From: Nelumbo lutea
Lineage: Eukaryota; Streptophyta; Magnoliopsida; Proteales; Nelumbonaceae
NCBI GenBank assembly: GCA_022828595.1
Contig: JAKGHH010000003.1
Coordinates: 52,875,759 to 52,939,758 of the forward strand
Length of the DNA: 64,000 bases
Direction of reading: 5' to 3'
Shown here: piece by piece, positions 54,189 to 64,000 of the stretch
Layout: each line of letters begins with the position of its first letter
Numbering within the stretch: the first letter of the stretch is position 1
Notes under the pieces: generated by a model
What the model was told of the DNA's origin: nothing
What the model saw: the letters and a program-made list of their open reading frames with translations, nothing else
Databases searched by the model: none
Made by a program: the position numbers and the translations under genes

Positions 54189-54372
54189 GAGAAGATGAAC
54201 AGTGTTTTCTCCCAATTGTCCAAATGGTTATTAGGATAATATAGAGATTAAAAAATATTGTAAAACAGTGGACTTCAACCGAAGGGGGGTTTTTGTTTCA
54301 TGGTCACGGTCATAGTACAAGGGGGTCTTTATCACAAACCCCATAGTACAGTTGGGTTTTTGTAATTTACCC
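54189..54372 (-). repeat. Right terminal inverted repeat of the Pack-MULE
   Basis: Reads inward on the minus strand from GGGTAAATTACAAAAACCC. It is about 35 bp longer than the left arm through small indels. Confidence 0.85.
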
Positions 54373-54389
54373 AAAAAGAAAAACCTAGC

Positions 54390-56412
54390 AGAAAGTTTTT
54401 TGGGACTTCTTAGCAGCTATGCTGCTTGCCTTGCCTATATGGTTGGAGGCGGAGGTACACCCAATCACCCACCTCAAACTCCCTTTCACTCTTGTGTTTA
54501 TCAGCCAACCCTTTCATCCTACTCTGTGCTTCACGCAAGTTGGTTTTCAATTCTGCTAACATGTCCTCTCTGCCCTTCAACTCTTCATCTACTGACTGCA
54601 CTTTGGTGGTTCTCGGATTGTAGGTCAATAGTGTTGGGGGTATAACCCATATACTAGCTCTAGCTGAACAACTCCTAGAAGAGGCTTGTAAAGTAACATC
54701 TCCTGAGTTGTGTAAGGGTGGTTAAGGACAGGAAAGGAAATGTCCATACTTCAGTTATCCTGTCCACTACCAGAAGGATGACTGCTTTTTTTTTTTTTTT
54801 GGGGGGGGGGGGGCGCGGGGAAAGGAGAAACCTTCTATAAAATCCATAGAAATATCGGCCCACACCCTCTCGAGAAATGGGTAATGGTTGCAATAACTCC
54901 AGACCCGGGGTTGGTACATTTTCTTATTTGTTTTGTTGACACACCTTACACTCCCTCACCGGGTGAGATTTCACCTCCTTCCGATATCCCTTCCAGTAGC
55001 ATATTCTCCTTAACCTGTGCATGGTATTGTTGAACCCAGAATGACCCCCCTGAGGCCCTGAAGGAGCTGAATGGGCTTCTTCAAATAACCTCTGCCTAAA
55101 TCTGGAAGCTGAGCTCAGCATTATGCAGCCCTTGCACCATAACAATCCGTTCCTGTATTCATATTTTTCGGCCCAGAATTAGGCCCATTGTAGACTACTT
55201 GCAACAATGACTGCATCTCTGGGTTTTCTGCTACTTCTTGTTTAAGCTCTTCTATCCATGTTCAAACGGGTCAAGTAACTGCCAGCAACTCCATGTCATC
55301 CCTTCTAGACACAGAATCTGCCTCTATGCTTTCTCTTCCCCTCCTGCAGCATATTTTGAAATCATAGCCCATTAATTTTCCATTAAGTCTCTGTTGGGTA
55401 GGAGTGTGTACTTTCTGTTGTAACAGGAACCCGAGGCTTCGGCGATCGGTTTGAATCTAGGATTTACTCCCTAAGAGATATGGGCACCATTTCTGTACAG
55501 CCAAGACAACTGCAAGTAACTCTTTGTCATAGGTGGAAGTGTATATATAGGTTCTTACCCTGAAGAGCCTAGCTAAAGTAATGGGTCATCTGCCCCAACA
55601 CCTATACCACTAGAATCTGTTTCCACCTCAAACAACTGTGAGAAGTCCTGGAGAGCTAAAACTGGATTTGTAGTCATGGCCTCCTTGAGTTTATTGAATG
55701 CCGATTCTGCTAGTTCATTCTATTGCCACTAGCCCTTCTTTAGCAATTAAGTTGGAGGTTGTGTTATTCCCCCATTACCCTTAAAGAATTGCTAGGCCCA
55801 AAAAATCCCCTAACCCCTTAACAGTTTTGGGCCTGGGCCAGTTTAGCATACACTGAATCTTGTCTTGATCAACTGCCACCCATGTTGCTAAGATTACATG
55901 GATGATGTACTCAATCTGCCTAGTAGTGAACTTGCACTTGCTTCTCTTCACAAACGATTGATGAAGGTTTATATCCTTGGAACTATTCTCAAATGATTGA
56001 CATGCTCTTGCAGGTGGCTGTTGTACACAAGTACCATATCGTCAAAAAACACCAGCACAAATTTGTTCAAGTGCTCCTTAAAGACGTCGTTCATTAGTAT
56101 CTGAAAAGAGGATGGAGCATTTGTCAGTCCAAATGGCATAACCAAAAATTCATAATAATCCTCATGAGTGCTGAATGTTGTTTTGGGTTCATCTCCTGCC
56201 TTGATCCAGATTTGATGATAGCCAGATTGGAGGTCCAAGTTTGAAAAAATGGAAGCTCCATGCATTTCGCCGAACAATTCATCAATTAGGGGCATTGATA
56301 ATCTACACATCCTCCATTCCCCATCTTTCTTATTAACTAGAAGGACTGGGGCTGAAAATGGCTTGTTACTGGGCCTAATGGAGTTGGAGCTTTCTAGTTT
56401 GTTCCAACTCAT
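54390..56412 (-). pseudogene. Ty3/Gypsy pol remnant (reverse transcriptase to integrase)
   Basis: Read from 56412 leftwards. Reverse transcriptase: SNKPFSAPVLLVNKKDGEWR, FSNLDLQSGYHQIWIKAGDE, FLVMPFGLTNAPSSFQILMN, and catalytic VFFDDMVLVY (FDDM for the family's usual YDDI/FDDI). Then decayed RNase H (about 55400-55760) and integrase: zinc region HSGFNNTMHRLRRICYWKGY..CKVCQQNK (54924-55145), VWADISMDFIEG and VILLVVDRITEVWTF near 54740-54870 with most of the core deleted, and the C-terminal region DEELKGREDMLAELKTNL, then FEVGDWVYLRLQPYRQGK (54410-54628). It aligns in order with the Gypsy (Metaviridae-type) pol. LTRs, gag and protease not found. Confidence 0.85.
54786..54822. repeat. Homopolymer run poly(T)-poly(G)
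   Basis: About 16 T followed by about 14 G and GCGCGGGG, inside the Gypsy integrase where PPKKKKK-type nonsense is read. Such a run is often a sequencing or assembly artefact. Confidence 0.7.
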
Positions 56413-56849
56413 TTTAGAAAAGACTTGTGGGAATGAAAGCAGATTTAGTGCTCAGAATATGATGAATAAAGATCCCTTAATTCAGTTTCATTTATGATAT
56501 TTGTGATAATATTTATATGGTTACTAGTTATATAGTACTAAAAGGTTCACAAAGTTATCATTTATAGTAAGACTTTCCAAATTAAGTGAATTTGTTTGAA
56601 TTGGTAGGGTTGCATCTTGTAGGGTCAACATAGAAAGGTGTTTGAATTTGAAATTGTGAGATCAATAAAATGGAGTAATGAGTAAATTAGTTAAAAACTT
56701 GAATAAAAATTGTTAAAATACTAAGGATAATAACCATATTAATCACCAATTAAATGATTCTCCCATGAAAATCTCCAATGGTATTGATTGCAACTACAAG
56801 TATATCTATGTTTGCTTTCTAATGTCCAAGAGATCATTTGGCATAAACA
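56413..56849. other. No feature seen
   Basis: AT-rich sequence between the Gypsy remnant and duplicated block B. Confidence 0.5.
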
Positions 56850-57090
56850 AGGGATTGGGAGAAATCAAATGCTTTGGGTTCAATGGTAATAATTTGGTAT
56901 TGGAGATAATCTGTTTCATATTGAACTGTACTTGCACACATTTTTCTAGTCTATAATTAATCGAAGTTAAAGTTTTTGATTAAAAAACAAATTACTAAAA
57001 ACAAGGAGCTGCAAAAAGGTACAAAATCTGAATAACAAAAGACCACTACAAATTGATTTAAAAAAAAAAGAAAAGAGTATAACAACCCAA

Positions 57091-58196
57091 AATGATGAAA
57101 ATGAAAAAAATGACAAAATCAATAGACCAAAATCAAACTAAAGAAGAATGTATTTCCAATACCAAAATTCTGGCATATCCAAAACATATAATGAAATGCT
57201 GACCAAGGTAATAGAATTTTTTTATAAGCAAAATAAGGAAGCTAGTGAGATTTGAGAACATAGCAACAAATGGCAAGATAATATAAGTTGCTATTAATTT
57301 AGACTGTATAACAGAAAAGCACAAGACAATAAGCAATAAACAATCACAAGATCATAGAGAACCACACAAGTGTACATTGGGCCATGTAAATAGAACCGAT
57401 AAGCTATATATATATAATTGCGAATTATGTAATTTAAATGCATGGAATCACAGAAATGCAATGTAAGATTTGGACTTACCGTTAGCAAGGAAAAGATGAG
57501 CTGAAATCTGTGGCTGGCTTCATGTAACATGGGACAGCAAGTGCAGGTACATTCAATTAAGAAGCCATGTAAGTTCTTTTCAATTTAAGGTGGGCTTGTG
57601 ACAGCCCTGTTGTGAAGCTATTGACAGGCTATGGCGGTTGTTTGTCCCTGTTGCGGTTGGAGAGCTTGCAGAATGGTGGATTTTTTTCTAGAGCTGTGAA
57701 AATGTGTTGAGTGGCGTGAGGGTTTGTAGATTTTCTTTTTTTTGTCCCTTGGTGTAATGCCAGCTATCCTGTAAGATAAAGTACCTCACTACGTTGTAGT
57801 TTTTATTAGAAATGCAAGGGACGTTAGCAGAAATGGAAATAAGGATTGGGGAAAGGAGATTTTTAAAAACAAATTACGGAAGGGGAAGGAAAATGGGGGA
57901 GAGGGATTGGGGAGAGGAGAAAAGTGAAGGAGAAGGAAAGAAAAGAAAGGATGGGACCAAAAAATAAAAAATAAACATTTATAATTACAGGTCCATATGC
58001 AACAAAATTTGTTTGTCAAAAACACATAACACATACGGGTCTTGAAAGCTAAAGGGAAAGTAAACTCCCTTCAAAAGTTATAGTCTTACATCTGAGGGGG
58101 AAAGGCATTGATCTAGTATTTAGAGCATGTACTTATTACATAAAAAAAGAAAAGGAAGAACTAAAATATGTTGCATTAAATGAAGTTTTTGTCATA
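57091..58196. other. No gene seen
   Basis: AT-rich; a purine-rich patch (57840-57960) and a possible former exon-poor region. Nothing assignable. Confidence 0.45.
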
Positions 58197-58421
58197 ATTT
58201 TTATCACTGTTTTTAAAACCAGACCAGACCGGACGGTCGGACTAGAAAAACCAGGAACCGGTCAGGTGACTGGTTTCATTTTCCTCTAAAACCATTTTTT
58301 TCCTCAAAACCATTGATTTTGGTCAATAAACCGTTGAACCGGCCGGTTAACCGTTTGAACCAGTAACCAGACCCCTGACTGGTTCGGTCACCGGTTCATT
58401 TTTAAAAACCATGATTTTTAT
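58197..58421. mobile_element. hAT-type MITE (body 58205-58413) with 8-bp target duplication
   Basis: Inverted ends: left CACTGTTTTTAAAACCAGAC, right (reversed) CATGGTTTTTAAAAATGAAC. The perfect 8-bp direct repeat ATTTTTAT stands at 58197-58204 and 58414-58421. The interior is rich in CCGG and AACCGG words. No coding capacity. Confidence 0.85.
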
Positions 58422-58519
58422 ATACCCATATGAATAAGTTGATCCTTTTTTTTTTATCAGCAACACAATTTTATCAATACTTAAATAAAGAGAGAATGTT
58501 AGAAATAAAACCCTTTATA

Positions 58520-61340
58520 ACAAAAAGATCCCACCACCCTGTTAACATTAGCCCAATACAAATGATGTCTATGTATTCCTTGCTTAGCTAATCCATCCGT
58601 CAAACCATTAATGGACCTTCTAACCCATCTTACATGAATCTATATTTGTCTTGATCAACTTGAACTTCCTAAACTCGTTTCTAAATTGCCATAATACACC
58701 TTCTTTTCTAAATCAACCTATGATTATTTTTGAGTCTCCTTCTACAATAGGCCTTGTGATTTTGAATTCCTTAACTTTCAGCACCCCAACAATAGCATCA
58801 TTGATTTCTACTCTCACTGAATCGCCCTGTTTAATTGGCCCCAAAAACAAATCACAAATGTTCCCACCCCCATCTCATATCACTCCTCTAATCTCAGAGG
58901 GTCCTGGATTAATTGCCCAAACTGCTTCCATCCAAATTAAGTTGCATGCACCCACCGACTGGGGGAAACCAAACCTCAAGGAGTTTTTGTTTCCTAGAAG
59001 AAGGGTTATCAACCCCCAATTTTGAAAAAAAAAATCCTTGACTGAAAATTTTGAAAATAGTTTCAAAGTCTTCACCCAATGTGCTACTCTTACTATAACA
59101 GTATCAATAATTGTCTTCTTATTTCTTTCTCTATCCTCATGATTCTTAATTTTTTCTCCTCCCAAACTGTCCACACTACCAATGCCCTTCCACACTTCCA
59201 TAAGATTCTACCTTTTCTCTTTGTACCTCTTAAGAAAGACGGGCAAAAGAGCATTTCCAAACCAATAAAAGGGATCCACCTACAACCAAAAAGAGAGCAA
59301 AACCATTTCCAAACACAAGAAGCAAAGGGAGAGGAGATTAAGAGGTGATAAGAAGTATCACCATTCAACTTACATAAAATGCACCAAAGGGAGAGGAGAT
59401 TAAGAGGTGATAAGAAGTATCACCATTCAACTTACATAAAATGCACCCAGTAGGGAGACAAGAACCAATTTGGTCTTTCCTTTTGTAACAATTTACATGT
59501 GTTGATGTGCCTATGATAAACTTCTAAATAGAAAGCATCGATTTTTGGTAGGACAGGAGCACTTCAAACTTCTTTCACAAGAAAGGAAAAGGAAGAAGAG
59601 GTGGCCACAAGGGAAGAGAAAAAGGATTTACAAATAAATGGCTCTGAAGTGCTAAGGGACCAAACCCGATTATCACCCATAGAAACGTCAAAAACCATGT
59701 TAACCAAAATGTTCAATAGGCTAAGCCAAGGAGATTTCAAACTCTATGGTTTCTCACTAGCCCCAAGTTCCATCCACCCTAGAGGAGGGAGACCCAATGA
59801 ATTCAGACACAACTTTCTCTTTGAGACTTAAGAAAGTATACAATGAAGGGTACACACCTTTCAAGGAGATATCCCAAACCTGTACATCTTCCCAAAATCT
59901 AATCCTATTACCAGAAGCTAGATCATATTTAATTTGCTCAAGAAATTAAGGGAGGATATCATGCACTACTTTTCATGGTGTTGCTTGATTAACCCTTTAT
60001 AAAACACCAACATCCCATCAATTCTTTGAAAGCCTATGAATACTTGAAATCACTTATACCACAACCTTTCCTTCTCCAAGGGAAAGCGCCACAATCACTT
60101 AAGAGAGCAAGGATTTTCTTGCTAATATTTGCTAGACCCAACCCACCCTCTTCTTTCCTTTTAACCACCTACTCCCACTTCCCAAATATCTTCCAACTCC
60201 CAAAGAAAACCACTCATCAATTTTTTCATTGTCTTCACAATTGCTTGAGGTGTCCTAAAGACAGACATGAAATAAATAGGGAGATTAGCCAAAGTGGATT
60301 TTATCAAAGTGATCCCCCCCTCCCTGATGAGATATTAGTTCATTTCCCAATCAGCTAATATTTACTCAATTCTCTCCAATATTGTATTCCAAATGCTAAC
60401 AAACTTCAAGTTGCCACCTAGAGGTAAACCTAAATATTTAAAGGCCATTCCCCTCTTTCACACCCCAAAATCTCAGCCAATGAGCCTAATTCCTCTTTTG
60501 CAACATTTAAGCCAACCACCACACTCTTACTCTAATTGATTTGTATATTAGACGTTCTTTAAAAGAGATTCACCACTAATTCTAAGTATTCAACCCCATT
60601 TTTGCTTTCCCCATCACAAAAAGAAAAACAAAAAAAAAAAAAAAAAAACCAGTGTCATTTGCAAATTAAAGATGGGTAACCACCACACTATCTCTTCCCA
60701 CCACCCAACCTTTAAGAAGTTGCAATTGGCTATCCCTAGAGATCAACCTACTAAGAACCCCTGCCACTAAAATGAATGGGAATAGGGAAAGGGATCTCCT
60801 TATCTTAAACCTCTAATGGTTTCAAAAAATCCAGCACCAATCCATTCACAATCACTGAAAAATGTCTTTTTTGCAAGCATCCTTTAATCAACTTACACCA
60901 CAATTCTCCAAAACCACAATTTCTCATAATGTTAATTAAGTGCTCCCAATTCACAAGATCATAAGCTTTCTCTAAGTCCAACTTAATTATTACTCCCTTT
61001 TTCTTAGATCTTTTTTGGGCCTCTACACATTCATTTACAATAATAATTTAATCTACAATCTATATTTTTGAATAGTGGCAACTTGGTAATGAGAGATAAT
61101 TGAAGAAAGAACTTTCTTAAGCCTTAAAGGCAACACCTTAGCAGTTATTTTATAAATTCGAGTAACCAAGTTGATTGGCCCGAAATCCTTCAGATGATAG
61201 AATTTTTTGGTGTCAAGGTAATTAAGGTGGAATTCATTCTTGGATTAATTATACCCCTCCTATGAAACTCTCTAAACACTCTGAGCAAATCCAGCTTAAT
61301 TATCTCTTAGCAATCCTGATAGAAGGTCATTGTAAACCCC
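58520..61340 (-). pseudogene. LINE pol: reverse transcriptase, zinc region and RNase H
   Basis: Read from 61340 leftwards: reverse transcriptase start (IYHLKDFGPINLVTRIYKI, 61200), KVLPLRLKKVLSSIISHYQV, then the catalytic-site region HL*FANDTG near 60650 (family consensus HLQFADDT; Asp changed to Asn and one stop). The thumb has RKEEGGLGLANI near 60150. The zinc region has CVWKWFCSLFGCRW and ILWKCGRALVVWTVWEEKK (59093-59368). RNase H has AVWAINPGPSEIRGVI, then RVEINDAIVGVLKV (Glu), IVEGDSKII (Asp) and INGLTDGLAKQGIHRHH near 58570. The 5' endonuclease is absent. Many stops. The first acidic residue of RNase H (D-G-S) is changed. Confidence 0.82.
59323..59446. repeat. 62-bp tandem duplication in the LINE
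   Basis: Two copies (59323-59384, 59385-59446) identical by eye apart from the last base. 62 bp is not a multiple of three, so it shifts the LINE reading frame. Confidence 0.92.
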
Positions 61341-61865
61341 TTGGTGATTATTTGTTGGTGGGAAAGTTGGACTCATATGTCTTACCTCATAATTATGATG
61401 CATTGTTTCAACAAACTGAATGCCACTTTGCATCATAATGTTGAATACCACTGAAATGTATTTTCTTATCTTCTTTTGCACGTTCCATTTTTCTAGGAAT
61501 CTTCTTATCTTACTGATGAAGAAGCTATAAAGCCATAAATAAAATCAACTGTAAACATGAAAATATTTTAATTTATATCCATGACCACCATCACTAGAAC
61601 TAATATGATAGTAAAATAGGATCAATAGAAAGGGAACAAAATAAACAACCATTGTATGTAAGTTTTTTTACTTTCAAGTCAAACGTGATTTTATCATCTC
61701 GGGCTTCTATTTTACAAGTGTTAAATTCTATTACTTTAGGTACATATATGGAAGATATGTACCAAAAATAGGATAAAATCGTATTCTTCTTTGTATTTAG
61801 TCTTTTAGTATATTTATATTTAATTTCTTATAAGCTTTTAAAACTTATAAATAATCTTCAATCAC

Positions 61866-62679
61866 CACTCTCTCCCTAACAAAGTGACAATCTACCTCAG
61901 TGTGTTGTGCTAAACTAGGTTATGTGCTATTTTAATTATTTACTTACTATTACAAAAAGGCACTGAAGGCTTCTCTCAATTAATCCCTAAATCACTAAAT
62001 AAAGACTGCAACCATAGTGCTCAAATAAACTATGTGATATAGATCTATACTCAGCCATTGCACTATAAGGAGCAACAACAAATTGCTTCTTTCTCTTTCA
62101 AGAAGCTAAGTTACTACCAAAAAGATCACACAAACCAAATGTTGACCTCCTACTATTAATAGAACTAGCCCAATCTATACTAGTAAACACTTCAATCCTT
62201 ATCTTATCATGCTTGGCCTCCAAGTTTTCTAAAATCTTCTATACTACTACCATACTAACAAAGTAGGCAATATCTGGTCAATAATACATAAGTATAAGAG
62301 CCTCCAAATCAATTCTTGATCCATACCTCTATTATTGAGCAACTCCCACTCAATGCACTAGCCCTATGATTAAGATCAATAGAAATATCTATTGGCTTCA
62401 CCCCTGCCTTCACGTGTCCCCAAATAGATCCAAAAGATGCTTTAATTAAGAAATATAAATACCATTCCTAGATTAAGCCACCTCGATCCCTACAAAATGT
62501 CTCAGCTATCCAAGTCAACCTCAAACTCTGTGCTCAAAAACCTCTCAAGCTTTGCAATCTCCTCATCATTACTAGTCAAAACATTGTCATTAACATAAAC
62601 AATCAAAACTATTGTGTTGCCCTATTCTCATACAAAGTGTGATCACACCATTGAGTATAACCAACCTTCAAAAAGGCAT
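61866..62679 (-). pseudogene. Cop-10: second family D Copia fragment
   Basis: Matches 37520-38200 of Cop-8 on the same strand: decayed RNase H (61866-62250; KKQFVVAPYSAMAEYRS) and reverse transcriptase (62300-62679; FLKVGYTQWCDH). It carries small deletions relative to Cop-8 (for example near 62240-62260). It is cut at 62679 by the LTR-like sequence, inside the xxFLKVGY motif. Confidence 0.75.
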
Positions 62680-63573
62680 TGATGCAGCGCAATCCGGGCA
62701 CTCCTATCTGGCGAAGGACGATACTTGAGAAGAAGAAGGTGAAGGATTCCCGGGGAGCTCGTCCGGTGGAAATACTCCAATGCTTAAGTTAGAACACTCG
62801 AGAGAGCTGTAAAGGAGGCAAAGAGAGTTAAGAGTGTAGAGAGCGCTAGATCAGTAAACTCAAGGTCAACTTAGGATACAAGATGCAAGATGCCTTCATC
62901 TCTTCGACCCTGGGGCCTTTAAATGCATATGTTCTTGTCAAATCGGGCGTAACCGCCACTGGTTCTCTATCGCAACCATTATTTGTCAGCGCTGCGCAGG
63001 TAGCTGTTGCAGGGTACGGCCCAATCGGATGAGAGACATGACCCGGAAAGGACAGACACGCCACCACCTGTCGAGAGACGTGGGTGCAGTCTGTTGGGTT
63101 GCCAGGGACTGCGCCGTTAGTCAAGAAACATGATGCAGTCTAACAGGTATGGTCTCGTCAGATAAGAAGCTTCCTGAGAACTCTATGTCGCTTAACAGCG
63201 AGCTGCTTTGTAGCGAGCTATCCCATAGCGAGTTGCCTTGTAGGGAGCTCCTGGATGTGTCCCGAGGTGATTCCGCCCGAGGTTGCCTTCGGGGCAGTCT
63301 TCTTGCCTAAGTATTGGAGCGAGCTGGTTCTCTCGACTCGCGAACTGGGATAGACTTGTCTTGGAGTATTCCCTTTCCACATGTCGGGGTCCATGAGCTC
63401 GCGCTGTAGCAAGCTCATTCCGTGGCAAGTTGTAATGTAGCGAGCTATCCTGGGAGGACCTTAACGAGCTCACTATTCAGTCATAGCCAGGCTATCATGT
63501 TGAGTTGTTGCTTAGGCTGAGTCACGTCCACGTGTCACCTTCTTCGGAGGTTGGGTCAAATCACCCTCCATCA
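62680..63573 (-). repeat. LTR-like sequence, GC-richer than its surroundings
   Basis: Bounded by TG..CA ends (minus strand TGATGGAGGGTGATTTGACC at 63573 to ..GCGCTGCATCA at 62680), 894 bp. On the minus strand the base just upstream is a purine-rich tract (GTGGGGAGAAAT, 63574-63586) that could be a polypurine tract. It interrupts Cop-10. The sequence has many GCGAGCT-type words (63190-63480) and no convincing gene. The second end and target duplication would lie beyond the window. Confidence 0.5.
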
Positions 63574-64000
63574 ATTTCTCCCCACTGCTCGAGCTAAAGA
63601 TTCCACTTTGGCATGAGGAGTTCATGGAGTGTGATAGGTGGATTTGACCTGAAATTCAAACTTGATTGACCAATCGCATTAAATACACAAGCGGATGTCA
63701 GGTGATTTCTGGACTTTTTGAATGCCAAAAAGTGCGCCAAAATGGCTCTTACCTCCAGAAGTCGTGCAGCTGACATTACCTTAATCATGGAAGACGTGCA
63801 GCTAGTCACATTTCGGTTTTAGAAGACGTGCGGTCAACTTGACTACGAACCGTCAAATTTTCCATAATCTGGGTCATTGGTTTTGTGGGCCTAGTGGCTA
63901 TAAATAGGAGGGCCCTAGACCTCATTTCCTTCATGCCAACTTGCCTTACCTTTGGATTCTAAGGTCGCGCCTACACCTAGCTGCCCGAGCTCTTCTTCCT
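63574..64000. other. Probable internal end of the LTR element, promoter-like tail
   Basis: Contains CTATAAATAGGAGGG at 63898-63912 on the plus strand, a good TATA box, followed by CTTCATGCC and pyrimidine-rich sequence to the window end. It could be the start of another LTR or of a transcription unit. No gene visible. Confidence 0.35.

Larger units (their letters stand above)
51871..54372. mobile_element. Pack-MULE (Mutator-like) with two captured host-gene pieces
   Basis: Long terminal inverted repeats (51871-52019 and 54189-54372) enclose 2.2 kb without any transposase. The 9-bp sequence AAAAAGAAA stands directly outside both ends (51862-51870, 54373-54381), as expected of a Mutator target duplication, though it is A-rich. 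Inside are, on the plus strand, two exons of a mitochondrial complex I LYR subunit and, on the minus strand, two exons plus intron of a GNAT-like acetyltransferase. It is inserted between unrelated sequence at the left and the Gypsy remnant at the right. Confidence 0.85.
56850..61870. repeat. Duplicated block B (partner 28195-30950)
   Basis: Begins within the LINE 3' end (GGGATTGGGAGAAATCAAATG near 56857) and follows block A collinearly in three pieces. An extra 3.6 kb (57090-60680) holds the rest of a LINE and a MITE, and the 1.27-kb stretch of block A with exon-like frames is absent. Confidence 0.75.

Noticed and set aside
54352..54645. 97-residue plus-strand open frame
   Set aside because: Antisense to the Gypsy integrase C-terminus, which has clear family motifs.
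62846..63473. Minus-strand open frames in the GC-richer block
   Set aside because: They lie inside the LTR-like repeat, have no motifs, and the low stop frequency follows from GC content.
1..64000. Bacterial-style features (operons, ribosome binding sites, rho-independent terminators)
   Set aside because: Introns, plant transposons and tRNA-primed LTR elements show eukaryotic nuclear DNA, so such calls would be meaningless.

Overview
This window is nuclear DNA of a flowering plant, most likely a eudicot with a large repeat-rich genome. The signs are AT-rich sequence, spliced host-gene exons with GT/AG borders, Ty1/Copia elements with initiator-Met tRNA primer sites, a Ty3/Gypsy remnant, LINEs, a SINE carrying the conserved block of angiosperm Au-type SINEs, MITEs and a Mutator-like element. 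No intact host gene is visible. Species cannot be told from the sequence alone.

Layout. 1-1.8 kb: truncated Copia copy (Cop-1, +) and an RNase H fragment. 1.87-24.4 kb: one nest of minus-strand Copia elements. Cop-2 carries Cop-3 (6162-11710) inside its gag gene and is cut again by Cop-4 (from 11951). Cop-4 in turn is split by Cop-5 (13462 to about 18590) and by plus-strand Cop-6 (18686-23399, target duplication GACAC). 25.7-49.9 kb: the 3' part of a class XI myosin gene (+). One coiled-coil exon lies at 25718-25857, and the next exons (dilute/cargo domain) lie at 47011-49909. It carries stops and frameshifts, so it is a pseudogene. Its 21-kb intron holds a SINE, a LINE split by a solo LTR, unidentified exon-like frames (29.6-31.5 kb), Cop-7 (32570-36572, duplication ATATA), and Cop-8 (37124-46581, -), which is itself split by Cop-9 (39272-45307, duplication ATAAC). 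51-54.4 kb: a small MITE, a degenerate tandem repeat and a Pack-MULE (51871-54372) carrying pieces of two host genes, a complex I LYR subunit and a GNAT-like acetyltransferase. 54.4-56.4 kb: Gypsy remnant (-). 56.8-61.9 kb: diverged duplicate of the 28.2-30.9 kb block, with a LINE (-) and a hAT-type MITE. 61.9-64 kb: second fragment of the Cop-8 family, cut by a GC-richer LTR-like sequence.

The genes do not form a pathway. Nearly all coding sequence is retrotransposon gag-pol in decay. The best-preserved polyprotein is Cop-5 (complete order gag, protease, integrase, reverse transcriptase, RNase H, with a few stops and one frameshift). Insertion order can be read from the nesting: myosin intron, then Cop-8, then Cop-9; and Cop-2, then Cop-3 and Cop-4, then Cop-5 and Cop-6. 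The most notable object is the two-gene Pack-MULE.
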